DNA from: Ipomoea triloba
Taxonomy: Eukaryota; Streptophyta; Magnoliopsida; Solanales; Convolvulaceae
Direction of reading: 5' to 3'
NCBI RefSeq assembly: GCF_003576645.1
Contig: NC_044919.1
Span: forward strand, 14,266,816-14,330,815
DNA length: 64,000 nt
Shown here in pieces: positions 11,150 through 26,306 of this stretch. A program made the translations under genes and the position numbers. The notes under the pieces were generated by a model that saw nothing but the letters and a program-made list of their open reading frames with translations, did not search any database and was not told the DNA's origin. Numbering within the stretch: position 1 is the stretch's first letter; each line of letters begins with the position of its first letter.

Positions 11150-13405
11150 CTTTAAACATTATAGCCATAAATGATTTTGGGTTGGTGAGGATTCGCCAAC
11201 TTTGCTTGGCTAGCAGTGCTCGGTTAAACTCCTAGAGACTCTTGAAACCCAAGCTTCCTTGGCCTTTAGGATATGCTATACGTTCCCAAGATAGCCAATG
11301 TACTCCACTGCCATTGCTCTCCCACGAATACTTAATAACCTTTTGCAGTGTATCACAAAGTGAGTTCGGAAGAAGGTATACACTCATTGAGTAAGTTGGG
11401 ATAGCCTATGCTATACTTTTAAGCAACGTCTCTTTTCCTACGTGAGAGAGCAATTTCTTCTGCTACGTACCAATCTGATGCCGCACCTTTTGATCTACAT
11501 AGTTAAAAACTTCCTTTTTGTTTCGTCCAACCACCGAGGAAAGTCCTAAATATTTACCAAAGTCACCTGCCTCTGGAACAGAAAAAGAGCTGCTTATCTA
11601 AGCCCGAGTAGTTGCTGGGGTGTTCCTGCTAAAGACAATCGATGATTTGTGGAAGTTAATTGCTTGGCCTAAAGCTTTTTTTCATAATTCACTAGATACT
11701 CTTTGACCACACCAGATTCATCTTGATTGTCTTTGAAAAAAAAGCACATTAAATGAGTAACAGCAGGCACATCTCTAGCAATACGACACTCGTGTATTTT
11801 GCCCCTAACTTCCACCTCTCTAAGAAGTGCTTACAGACCCTCGGCACACAAAATGAAGATATAAGGCGAAAAAAGATCTCCTTGGCGAAGGCCGCGTGAC
11901 AGAGTAATAAGACCAATTAGCTTGTTGTTTACTTTAAAGTTATATGCAGCCGATTCTACACACAGCATAATCAAACTAACCCACTTGTTGTCGAAGCCGA
12001 AATTCAGTAGCATACTCCGTACAAAACCCCACTCCATTCTGTAATACGCCTTCGTCATATCGAGTTTCAAACCAGCCCAACCGGTGTAACCATTCACTTT
12101 CCTACGTAAAAATGGCATGTTTCTGTTGCGATGAAAATGTTATCTATCATGAAACGGTTTGGGACAAAAGTACATTGTGACTCAGATATAAGATTATGAA
12201 ACAACACTTTCATTCTATTTGCTAATAGCTTTGTAATAACCGTATAGATTGTGTTAGTGTTATGGGGTGTAGATCACTAACCACTTCAGGGACATTCTTC
12301 TTTGGCATTAGTACAATATTGGTCATTTCCATGGTCGAAGGGAAGCAACAGTTGGTGACACAATCCTTAACGAAAGCAAAAATATCATCTCCTATCATGG
12401 GCCCAATTGCCCAAAGGATTGGAAAAATTTTGGATTCATATCGTCCGCCCCGGGTGCTTTATCTAGCCCCATCGCAAAAAGTGCTTTGTAAACTACGTGT
12501 TTGGTGACCGGCTTAAGTAGTTCGTTGTTGAGCTTCGGAGAGATTGTGGGAAAGGACATGACCAGAAGGGAGTCTTCCTAATAGTTAGAGGAGGTGAAAA
12601 TTTTGGTGTAATAGCCTAGGATTTCCTCATGTTGTTGGTTTCCTTCACACCATATACCCTCTAAGTTTCTCAGGTTCAAAATTTGCTCTCTTTTTTCCTT
12701 CTTCCCGACGCAAATTGATGAAAAAATTTAGTATTGCCTTCACCCGCCTGTAGCCAGTGCTGTTTAAATCTTTGTTTCCAGTAAATTTCCTCTTGGCTAA
12801 GTAGGTTATGTAGATTTTTTTCTGTTTCCAAAAACTCCATTACAGCCCCGGATCCTGTGGTACGAGCCGCCCCACTAGGCTAGTCCTTGCGCGCACAGGC
12901 TGATACGTGATGGTAAGTCCTTGTAGCGGCTGTTCATCCATGCATTTGTTACAATGGTATGACATTCTTCATCCTCCAACCACGCATTTTCGAACCTAAA
13001 GAAACGATTGCCAAGTTGGTTACTTGCTTCCCCCAAGTCCAAATGAATTGTTGAGTGATCTGAACAGACTATGCTAATGTTGAATACACCTACTCGATTA
13101 TGATCCATACACCATTGAGAGTTAGCCACCACCCTGTCAAAGAGTTCCTCTACCCACATCGATGTGCCTCTTCATCGTGACCACGTGAACGGATAACCCG
13201 TCATTCCAATATCGCACAAACTGCAGTCCCCTAAAGCTGAGATAAACCATCTATTAGAGTATTTGAATGCTGCCTACTCCCCCGTTTCTTTGATTGCTTG
13301 GCTAGGTCATTAAAATCACCCAAGACTACCCATAGAAGCTCAAAACATTCTGCTTAAACTTCGAAGGAGATTCCAAGATTGTGCACGTCTTTGTCTTTCC
13401 GGTAA
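11150..13405 (-). mobile_element. Degenerate LINE fragment, antisense (endonuclease to RT)
   Basis: Minus-strand fragments match a plant LINE ORF2. At 13400-12875 is the endonuclease end (WVVLGDFNDL, SVQITQQF-like, FRFENAWL). At 12118-11831 is the reverse transcriptase palm start (LKLDMTKAYYRMEW, SRGLRQGDLFSPYIF). At 11400-11160 is the RT C-terminus (IPTYSMSVYLLP, YSWES, GLGF-like). Stops and frameshifts are many. Both ends are truncated: the 5' cut is inside the endonuclease and the zf-RVT/RNase H part is missing. It belongs to a different LINE lineage from the elements at 1-1920 and 31303-37279. Confidence 0.85.
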
Positions 13406-15050
13406 GCCATAAAAACATAATTGCCTAATTTAAATTTAAAATTATATATATTGGAGTACTATATAAGCCATTTCCTAAAATATAAATATCAAATTTATAA
13501 AAATGGTTTACATTATTATTATTTCTAATAATATAAATACCTAAAATCTAAATAAATTTAAAATTTTAATATAGGGCAGTAATATTACACATCGATTTTT
13601 GTGATACGCATTTGGTTAATATATGCATTATATATGCATTTTAAATCAAAAAGATTAAATTAATTTTGTTTCTCAATTTTTTAAATTGAACACAATTCAA
13701 TAAAACGTGGTTGGTAGGATTCAAAACTACGCGAGTAGGGCCCACATGATTTCTAGTCATGCCCAATAACCACTCTGGCACAACCACAAGTATATCAATT
13801 AATTTGGTATGGCAATTAATTATTACCATAAAAAATGATATTGTAATATGATTTAGACAATTATGTTATTATTAAAATAAATATAGAAAATATAAAAGGA
13901 GAAATAATTTAAAAAGTAAATATAGTGTCAACTATTATATAATAATGCATATTACATGTCGATTTATAAAGTTGTAATATGATTTCTTACTGGGCAATGG
14001 AAAACGAGAATGAGAGAGTCACCAACATGCGAAGAAGAGGGATGCAGTGCAAAATGAAGAATGTATTTATAGATTGACAAAGTGAGAATTATAAATTTGT
14101 ATAATTTTTCAATAGAAAAGTGTAATTAATTTTTTTTAAGTTTTTAAATAATTTTAAGTCAATTAGTAATATCCTTTTCTTTTCTAATTTGCCTAATTTT
14201 CATTTCCTTTTCCATTAGAATCCTTTATTCCTTTTATATTTTCAATCAATTAATAATATAAATTTCATTTTCCATTTTACCTTTACTATTGTTTGGCGAG
14301 AATTTCACAAAGGAGAATTTATTTTTATTAATATAGTATAGAAGTATAGATAAGTATCCAAATTATTATTATTGGTGTAAATAATAATTAATAAATTATT
14401 ATTTCCTTAAAAAATTATGCAAAATTTTCAAGGAATTTTCTCATTTATTATGCAAAATTTGTTTCAATTATTTTCACAATTATATTGGTTCTCAGAATTT
14501 GGTAAATAAAATTTTGTTATCAATTAAGTTGTATTAAATTTTTTACCAATTAATTAATAATATTAGTTTGGACAGGAAGTTGAAGAGTGAGATTGTACTT
14601 TTATTAATAGTATAGATATAGATTATTATTATTATTGTTGTTGTTGTCGTCGTCGTCATCATAAACTCATTCCTTAATTATAGGCGCCCAAAGGAAAATG
14701 TTTGATAGAAAGTAAGGTAATCTATACTATTAATAAAAACAAAACATTCCATTTAACTTCCCGTCCAAAACACTCTATACTACTAAGCTTTACGTACTTT
14801 TGTAAAATATGTTAATACAATTCTTATTCGTATTACAATTGTAAATTAAAATGTGGTAATTGAATTCCTAAGAAAATATATTCTTTTTTTAATTTCTTAT
14901 TCGTAATACAATTCCATATTGAAATTACTAATCGTAATAATACAGTAGATGTAATTCCATGCAACGCAATCTATACTAATAATAAAAATAAAATCCTCCA
15001 TTTTAATTTCCTGCCCAAAACACTCATATATTACTAAGGTTTACATAATA
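13406..15050. other. AT-rich stretch with several orphan Helitron 5' ends
   Basis: No gene. Helitron-like 5' termini (A^TCTATACTATTAATAAAA type) occur on the minus strand at 14616 and near 14342-14350, and on the plus strand at 14721 and 14970. The two plus-strand copies share the following GTCCAAAACACTC/GCCCAAAACACTC segment, so they are two ends of one family about 250 bp apart. A trinucleotide microsatellite lies at 14617-14662. The rest is featureless AT-rich DNA. Confidence 0.5.
14617..14662 (+). repeat. Compound trinucleotide microsatellite (ATT, GTT, GTC)
   Basis: ATT units grade into GTT and then GTC units in a single uninterrupted 3-bp phase. Confidence 0.85.
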
Positions 15051-15456
15051 CTAGTATTTTCACATGTGCGATGCACGGAATGGATTTGTTATAATATATT
15101 AAGAATATTTGGATCGATAGATAATTATATAAATTATAACATCAAATATTATACCATGCAATTGAAGATATGTTTTGGATCGATTATGTTTTCTGATGTT
15201 ATCCTTGTTTGAATTCTAGCAAATAATTGCTTAACTAATAGCTAATGTGTAGATGTACGCATGCGGTGCTAGAACTTTAGAGATTTTATATATCATTGTT
15301 TAGGATTTTTATAAATTGGGTAAATATGCTTGTTCTCTAGTAACTCAGTTATAGGAATCAATTGCTATTATAATTCATATGTATGGAAGATACATTTTTG
15401 TGTAGATATATAACAATTTTTCACCTTGGAAAAAAACATAATATCACCGGTTTTAT

Positions 15457-16110
15457 TTACACATTATTGAAACCTCTTTGTAGACAACATTGGTAGTAGC
15501 AACACAATCTTGTCCATCCTCGTCTAGAACTAATTAGCACTTTCAAGCTATTAGGATGGGTGACTCGGGAGAAAGCCACGTACAATTGACTGTGATTAAA
15601 AATTGGGGTTTTCAACAATAACCCAACGTGAGCTAGTGTTTGGCCTTGGCTTTTGTTGATAGTCATGGCATATGCAAGCATCAATGAGAATTATTTATAC
15701 TGGAACTTGAAGGGTAATCTCGTAAAAAAAAAGAGAGAGACATTCGAGGGATAAGAATTTTGGTTCTTTCATGTATCCCATTAACTATTTTTGCTTCAAC
15801 AATGTGATTTGCCAATCTTGTGATGATGAATCGCGTATTGTTATAATTTATAAAGACCAAGATAATGGTCTATCTTCCGTAATAACATAACAGGTGCACC
15901 GACCTTTAAGGTCAATGAATGATTAAGAAAATCATATAATCTCAAACTATTTAAGAATTTAGGAGTGTGTACTTCTAATAGATTTTCACCGTCTGGTTCT
16001 GCCTTACACAAAGAATTACAACTTAAATATGTTCGTCCTATTGCAATATTCATGTCGCACATGTACTGATTAATTTGATCAACGACATCTAAAGTCGGCG
16101 AGTGGATCAC
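15457..16110 (-). pseudogene. Helitron PIF1-like helicase, C-terminal remnant
   Basis: Two minus-strand fragments in the correct order. 16110-15841 carries the region before the last helicase motifs (PTLDVVDQINQYM, LTLKVGAPVMLLRKID). 15684-15457 carries motifs V-VI (YAMTINKSQGQTL, QLYVAFSRVTHPNSLKVLI). These are diagnostic of the 5'-3' DNA helicase of plant Helitrons, which unwinds DNA during rolling-circle transposition. The two parts are separated by about 155 bp of broken frame, and everything N-terminal (Rep HUH nuclease, motifs I-IV) is missing. It is not functional. Confidence 0.88.
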
Positions 16111-16754
16111 TGACCTTCCAGTTGCGACTCATCAAACGTGCCATATCTTGAGCTTGAAATTTTAAAAAATCACTTTTAATGTAATCAAAGCATAAGTTAT
16201 AACAATATTGACACTGAAATCTTAATTTTATAATCTACATGTATATATTCTGTGATTTTTTCCATAAAATTAGTTTTGATAGTCAAACTGTAAAACATAT
16301 TGATTTTACTAATTACTAAATTTCAAAATATTTCAGATTCCCAGGTATACTTAAAGTTGATATACCTTCCAATATCGGCCACACCTTAACGCACAAATTC
16401 ATAGTTTGCCAAGAAATATTGGTGTAAATACCAATTAATAAATCATTATTTCCTTATAAAATTACGTACAATTTCCAAAAAAAATATTTTCAATTATTAC
16501 CCAAAATTGTATCCATTATTTTCACAACAATTCATTACGTAGAGAATCAGTATTCGAAATACTATTATTATGTAGAATTTCAAAGGAATATTACAAATTA
16601 TTATGCAAAATTGATTCCATTATTTTCACAATTCATTACGCAAATTTGGTAACCATTTTTCCTTCTTAATTACATATATTGAGTTTAATTTGTGGTACCA
16701 ATTTAATAGATATTAGTTACTTTCCATATAACATTTTGTTACCAAAATCTCCTT

Positions 16755-17668
16755 TGGCGCACTGCAAAGGGTATCCTACCAACACGGTTTAAACTCCATA
16801 GTAGGGGAATTGATGTTCAACAACATTGCTACAGTTGTGATGAACCTATCGAAACCGATTTGCATGCATTGTTTACATGTCGATCCATTCTGGAGTTTAG
16901 ACGTCAGACTTGCTACCAACACGAAATGTAACGACGACAAGCTCGTGGCTATAGCATCTGTTCCAGATGGTTGACAAGGAGCAATTAAATAAGCTAGCCT
17001 TCAAGTTGGACGCCATCTGGTATGCACGAAAGCAAAAGTTGTGGAATAATACTACTGTTAATCCTGCCAATATTAACAAGCAAGCAGAAGCATAATGTGG
17101 GGCTTGTCGACAGTACGGAAAAATCACTCCACCTCATGCTAGCTTACGTCAATCTCAACAAGACACACTCATCCATTTTGTTTGCCAGGTTGATGCGTCA
17201 TGGACCTCTCCATATGCAGCTACTTATGGTATTGTTTTGTTAGATAATAATAGACAGTTCGTGGCAACCACTAATGGTAGTTTATTTGGAGCATTGTACC
17301 CCTACATATATGGTTGAAATTATGGCGTGCAAAGATGCCCTCTCGTGGCTCAAGAGTCGCGGTGTTACCATTGCTAAATTGGAGTCAAATTGTGCTAATG
17401 CGGTTTCAGCTCTATCCTACAAACGAAATGATCTTTCTTACACGGGATATATCACCAACTAATGTTTTAATATCATCACTAGTTTCGAATTTTTAGCATG
17501 TCATTTTATTAAGAGGTTAGTGAACCTGATAGCCCATACTCTAGCAAGGGCTGCATGCTCTTATTCTGGCGCTCGCACTTGGGACAATGTCCCCCTTATT
17601 GTATTAGTTCGCTATTTCCCCTTTCCAATTAATATAGTCATGCTTTTTGGCTTTCCGAAAAAAAAAAC
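16755..17668 (+). mobile_element. 5'-truncated LINE nested in the Helitron
   Basis: Plus-strand sequence reads as zf-RVT (GILPTRF, HCYSCDEPIETDLHALFTC) followed by an RNase H-like domain (VDASW, then broken frames) and ends in an A-run at 17659-17668. This is the layout of a severely 5'-truncated LINE insertion. It lies opposite to the Helitron that contains it. The RNase H portion has several frameshifts. No clear target duplication was seen. Confidence 0.75.
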
Positions 17669-17854
17669 CTTTATTAATTCTTTTACCAATTAATTAATAT
17701 TAAGAAAAGTTTGGGCGAAAAAGTTGAAGAGGATGATTTTACTTTTATTAATTGTATAGATTCAAAACAAAATTATTTTGCTTAAAATTTGTGTAAAATA
17801 AATAAGCGTAGTAATACAGTTTACCTAAAAATTCAACACTTTTAAATACAATTT

Positions 17855-18172
17855 GGCCTTGTTTAGTAAATGTTTGTTAGCTTATAGCTGTTAGCTGATT
17901 GGGTTAGAGGGGAATAGAGGGTATAACTAATTGATAACATTAGCTGATTGTAGAGAAGTATTTGGTAAATTAGCTGTTAGTTGATAGTTGTTTGGTATAA
18001 TTTCTTTTCTCAAAAAGTTAATTGAAAAAGTTGTTTTGAGAAATTTTTTGAATTTTAGCATTTTGGAGTTACAAAAAGTTGATTAACCAAACACTTATGT
18101 TAATTTTTTAACCAATAGTGATTAAATAAGCCAAAATTAACTGATAGGCTAACTATTTTACCAAATAGGGTC
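17855..18172. mobile_element. MITE (about 320 bp) with imperfect inverted ends
   Basis: The left end GGCCTTGTTTAGTAAATGTTTGTTAGC and the complemented right end GACCCTATTTGGTAAAATAGTTAGCC are inverted repeats. The GTTTGGT-type end and the repeated TTAGCTGATT-like words are typical of plant Tourist/hAT-derived MITEs. No coding capacity. No unambiguous target duplication, so the superfamily is open. Confidence 0.6.
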
Positions 18173-18310
18173 TTTACGTATTTTTATCCAAATTCTAATA
18201 TTATACATTTTGAGAAAATCTTTTCAAAATATGCACATTTTAGTCAAATTTCATGAGGATCATATGGAAGATCAAAGCAACAAAAGAATAGCAAACCACG
18301 TCGTTTTATT

Positions 18311-18380
18311 CAGAATTTACAATAGAATATTCCTCTAAAATTATTTACTTTGCAACAAAAAGCAACTCAAAAATTTCAAT
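18311..18380 (+). repeat. ~70-bp direct repeat, copy 1
   Basis: CAGAATTTACAATAGAA..TCCTCTAAAATTATTTACTTT..CAACTCAAAAATTTC recurs at 19674-19741 with few differences. The two copies bracket a 1.3-kb block containing a Helitron copy and a SINE. Confidence 0.8.
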
Positions 18381-18435
18381 ATATGTACTCGTATTTATGT
18401 CTCCATTATTCTTTTCCATTACATTTGTAATTATA

Positions 18436-18999
18436 CTAATTTTACACACGCATTGTGCGAATAGGTTAATACCTAATGTTTATATTTAAATAAATATTTT
18501 AAAGTATATCAATGCAAAATTATATAGGAAAAGTTTATATATAGGCAATTGAATGTCGAATTTGTTTATATTTAAATATGTAACTCAAAGTATATGAATC
18601 CAAGACAATATAGGAAATTCATTATAATTGTCACTAAAATAAATGTTTACAACTTTGTAAAATCGATAGTTTGAATATTTGGTCTAAAAACGATAATTTA
18701 AATAAATACTACTTTTGGTTTGATTTTTTCTAAAGATTTTTAATTTTATTTTGAGTAACATTGACATTGCCTTCATCTTCACTATTTGTCCTATTTCTTT
18801 TTGTTGGTAGTGTGTTATTTGCAATTGGATTACTGTTGGTAGCATAGATGACAACATTATGCAATGAGATTATGATGTAGGAAGTTATGGATTTTCCTTG
18901 TTGTGCATCTGACTGGATCTTAGTTGTATTATGAACTCTTGATCTTGCAAACGCCTGTTGATATTTTGCAGTAGTAGTTTGTTTCCCTACATATCTCAT
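18436..18999 (-). mobile_element. Helitron family A, third copy (diverged 3' part)
   Basis: 18436-18890 matches 6067-6560 and 8940-9440 with more differences. The minus-strand 3' end is TTAG rather than CTAG, preceded by a CGCA..TGCG hairpin. A minus-strand frame at 18999-18730 (89 aa, no internal stop) covers the coding-like segment conserved in all three copies (NTLPTKRNR near its C-terminus). The basic tail recalls the replication-protein-A-like proteins carried by plant Helitrons, but the similarity is too short to be sure. Confidence 0.55.
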
Positions 19000-19377
19000 G
19001 TGGAAGTATTGAATAAAATATTAATATTTATTATATTTGTATAGGTTCATGAGTAGTACCTCTTGTTCTATTTTCATAACTTGTTTACTTGATAGTAACA
19101 ACAATAATTCTGCGGGTAGTTCGAATATTGATGTTACAACGTGTCCAATTTCATCAATAATTTTCATATCTATTTTGCACATGTTTATTTTTAAGTTCAT
19201 ATTTTTAGAATTAGTATTAATGAGTGTAATACTTGATTTTTGTGTGTGTCTTTTTTTTTTTTTTTTTTAAATTTTTTTCATTGAATTGATATTAACCTTT
19301 GAGTTAAATTGTTTTTCACTTTGTGCACAAACTTTTTTTCTTTTTAAATATTGACTACCAATAAAAAGGAAGAAACC

Positions 19378-19500
19378 AACATGGTTGGCGTGGTGGTTTA
19401 GCACCTCATCTCTTAAGCATGAGATTGAGGGTTGATCTCCACCCATGTGAGTGGAGCAAACCATTCGGCCAGTCCCTTACCTCACTTTGTGTGCTGATAA
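19378..19500 (+). mobile_element. tRNA-derived SINE
   Basis: Has a box A-like TTGGCGTGGTGGTTTAGC and a box B-like GAGGGTTGATCTCC at tRNA spacing, followed by an unrelated body and a short A-run. The cloverleaf stems do not form, so it is a SINE head and not a tRNA gene. Confidence 0.6.
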
Positions 19501-19673
19501 AAAAATTTCTTGTGCAATTTACTTTGTCTCTATTTTCTTTTAATTCTGTTTCATTAAATTGTTCATTGTCTAATCAATAATCATTTGTTTCACAAAGGAA
19601 CGCTACGAGCTACAATGTAATAAAATCAATAGTACTTTAAAAAACGATACGAGCTAAAAGAAATAATTTAGAA

Positions 19674-19741
19674 CAGAATTTACAATAGAAAAATCCTCTA
19701 AAATTATTTACTTTCCAACAAAATGCAACTCAAAAATTTCT
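19674..19741 (+). repeat. ~70-bp direct repeat, copy 2
   Basis: Second copy of the 18311-18380 sequence. It lies about 210 bp upstream of the ATP synthase start codon, i.e. at the edge of that gene's promoter. Confidence 0.8.
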
Positions 19742-19882
19742 AATAAATCATTTTTAAAAATAAAAAAAATAAAAATTTTGTCAGCCAAGGTGCCGAGTAA
19801 TAAGAATCGAAACACACAACTCTCGGCTCTCGATCTGCTCTTTCTTGACCGTCTAGATAAACACCACCCTTCTCATTCCCTC

Positions 19883-19890
19883 AAACCCTA
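19883..19890 (+). promoter_or_regulatory. telo-box and CT-rich leader of the ATP synthase beta gene
   Basis: AAACCCTA lies 59 bp upstream of the ATG and is followed by a CT-rich tract (19892-19926). Telo-boxes and pyrimidine-rich leaders are common in highly expressed plant genes for ribosomal and mitochondrial proteins. No convincing TATA box was seen. Confidence 0.5.
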
Positions 19891-19948
19891 GCACTCTCTC
19901 CTTCTCCTCTTTCTTGCTCTCTTCACAGTTTAACGCCATAACCCTTCA

Positions 19949-23500
<3,552 letters not shown>

Positions 23501-24447
23501 AGAAGACAATTGCAAGTTTCCTTTCGTGCTTTCACCAATAACTGCAAAAATAAGTCAATGCCAAACACCAGGAGATCGAACTCTCCTCCGTTCATGGGTC
23601 CGAGTGGTCCAAAATTTTCTGTTTTTGTTTAACATGTATTGCGGGATTGAGAAATAGAGAAATGGAGAGGCCGGAGCCACAGGCGGCCTCCTTGATAATC
23701 CACCACCCTTCCCCCCTTTCACCCTTCCACCCCTGGGTATGTTGTGATTTCACATAGTAAGGGGTGAACAGGCATATCTGTACATTAGTTATGATTCTTA
23801 TTTAAAATTGTTGCATTGCCAAATTATGAAATTATTGCGGGTTTTTTTTTACATGTCATTTCTTGCTTCGGTATACTGGCAATTTGCAGAGGGATGGGAG
23901 TGCTGGTTCTGCTTCCAATTCTAAGAGAAATGACATTGTTCATGAGTTATCCTCGCTATTTTGGAGTGTTTTTAGTCTCACGGACAAATTTCATTTGCTG
24001 ACTTTAAGTATGGTTTCTTATTATTTGTAGTTTGAAGTCCTTGGTGTTAGTCAATCTTAGCACGAATACGATGGATTGACTTTGGATAAAAAATTATGGT
24101 TGCACGGGCTAATTCGGAATTTAGTAGGCTAGCTTGAGCCCTTTAAAGTTATTATAATTCTTTTAAAACACTTTAAAGTTATTTTTTGTTATAGAAATAA
24201 AGTTTATAGGATGAGCTCATTTTTAGTACTCGCATTTTTAATTTAAAATTTTAAATGAAATTTTAATTATAAATATATTACAAAAATAAAATATTTTTGT
24301 TTATGAAAATAAATAATAAAAATTTGAAAATTTATTATAAATATTATTCCATATATTATATAGTGTAAGTATGATAATTATTTTTAGTTGAGATTTAGAA
24401 ATGGAGGTTTAAATTGATTGAATGATATTGGCAATTAAATTAAATTG
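23501..24447. other. ATP synthase 3' UTR and AT-rich spacer
   Basis: About 23501-23830 is the likely 3' UTR (it continues without repeats and contains CT-rich runs). Beyond it no gene or named repeat is visible. Confidence 0.5.
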
Positions 24448-24600
24448 CGAAAGACCTTGTGGTCTAGTGGCACTCGGTTGCACCTTTACATGGGTGGGGT
24501 GGGTTCAACCTTTAGTGGAGGCAATTTTGGTTCTTTGTGCTTCATTTGGTTGAGAAAATAGTTATGAACATATACTACAAGTCTACAACATCCCTATGTT
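24448..24600 (+). mobile_element. tRNA-derived SINE
   Basis: Box A-like TGGTCTAGTGGCA and box B-like GTGGGTTCAACC at tRNA spacing, with a non-tRNA body after them. Related in design, not in sequence, to the one at 19378. Confidence 0.55.
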
Positions 24601-25431
24601 TCAAGGGTTAATCTGAACCAATAATTTCAACTCGAATCCCAATACTGCTAGTTCGAAACCAAAATCAAACCGACTAAGCTAATTGACTTCCCTATCAATA
24701 ACACTACATATTTACGGTGTAGTGAATTTATAAGGTGGCATGTATCATTTACGTAGTACATGTCATGAAGTAAATTCCAACCAATTGATGTTGGATGGAT
24801 TTTTTAAAACTTATAACGCCCTATCGAATGTGGCCATGTGGGTACTCACTCTCATTTTTTAATTTTAGTTCAGTGTGCAAAACAATCGATTAGCTCAAAT
24901 CAATAAACTCAGTAGCAAGGCTAGTTCAAAACCAAGTGAGCTAGCCTGATTGATATCCTTAGTTGTAAGGGAGCTCCCCTAGTGTATTGCCGTAGGTTAT
25001 GGGAGTTTGGCAATTGGTTGTTAGCTACTCGTTGAATTATAAGCACTTCTATTAGGTGAGACAATTGACTTGGAGATTTAAGGTTGCTCCGTACCCAAAG
25101 TTAAGGATCAAACCCTTGACGTTTGGTTAAGAATGGATGAGTCCCTTCAAATAAAAATATAATAAACATAAATTGCTAACAATAATTTAACATAACGGTT
25201 AACACAATTATATTTAAAAAAAAAAACATAACGGTTAACACAATTATATATGTGTGTGTATTATGCAAAGAGTCAATTTAGATGTCGAATTCTAAGCGGT
25301 TCTAATGATATTAAAAATATAAATTTGAATAAAAATTGAATAAATATAAACACCACAATGACCAAGAACTATTAAAGGTAAATTAGATTTTTAAAATGAA
25401 AATGGATAAGCTGATATCAATAAACAACTCA
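24601..25431. other. AT-rich spacer, possible antisense SINE
   Basis: 25010-25150 read on the minus strand has a box B-like GGGTTTGATCC; this could be an antisense SINE but is not proven. A 30-bp duplication (ACATAACGGTTAACACAATTATAT) occurs at 25190-25250. Nothing else is visible. Confidence 0.35.
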
Positions 25432-25627
25432 CAGGGCGTTTGGTTGGAGGGAAGGAATTGGGTGGAAAAGGAATTGCAATTTCATGGGAAAATAATAATG
25501 TGAGAATAAAGTGGTAATTTAAAATCCAGTGTTTGGTTTGCAAGAATAAAATTACTAGAAATTTCAATTTCAATGTTTGGTATACATGGGAATTGAGAGG
25601 AAATAAGTAGTATAAGGTCCAAAATGC

Positions 25628-25705
25628 TCATTATTATTATTATTATTATTATTATTGTTGTTGTTGTTGTTGTTGTTGTTATTGTTGTTGTTGTTGTTAT
25701 TATAA
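25628..25705. repeat. Compound (ATT)n-(GTT)n microsatellite
   Basis: ATT units followed by GTT units in one phase, with two ATT interruptions. Produces a spurious poly-Asn frame on the minus strand. Confidence 0.95.
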
Positions 25706-26306
25706 GACAAGTATCTCTTGGACCCATTTGCATATTCAAACACAAAAAATAAATAAATAAATAAAAAATAAAAAAATTCAAATACCACTCATCTACCTAT
25801 CTCTTGAACTAGACATAATATAACTTAAGTGCAAACACTTCATCAAATGTTAAGTTTCGTAAGCTCACATCTAAAAAATCATAAAAATAAAAGTACACAA
25901 ACTAGAATAATACACACTAACATCTAGAAGGAGTTAATTACCGATTTGGTCCCTCGACTATGAGGATTTCACCACTTTGGTCATTGACTTTCAAAAGTTT
26001 CCAATTGCATCCTCGACTATTGAATTTTCGACCGAGTTAGTCCTCCTCTTAAACAGCCGTCTGTGAGCTGTTAAAAGTGAGGATAGAAATGCAATTTCAT
26101 TGTCCCTGTGTATTAGCTCCTCAGTCCATCTACTTACAACATAGAAACAAGAGAGAAACACGATAGGAAAAATCCCCAAATCGTAAAACCTAAGAACCTA
26201 ACCCTAAACGCGAACAATCTGAGGCAAATGTTGAGAAATCGTCCACTGTTCAACCCAAAAGTGTAACTCTACAACACTGTTGTACGTTTAGTCTCTGTAG
26301 AAGGAG

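Larger units (their letters stand above)
15051..17760 (-). mobile_element. Helitron with helicase remnant (2.7 kb)
   Basis: On the minus strand the element begins at 17760 (preceded by A) with TCTATACAATTAATAAAAG. It ends at 15051 with CTAG followed by T; just upstream is a GTGC/GCAC hairpin (CCGTGCATCGCACATG), the classic Helitron 3' signal. Between the ends lie fragments of a Rep/PIF1-type helicase (15457-16110) and a nested plus-strand LINE 3' fragment (16755-17668). The Rep domain is absent, so it is defective. Confidence 0.75.

Noticed and set aside
25570..25788. Minus-strand frame with a long Asn run
   Set aside because: It is the translation of the (ATT)n/(GTT)n microsatellite; no flanking domain.
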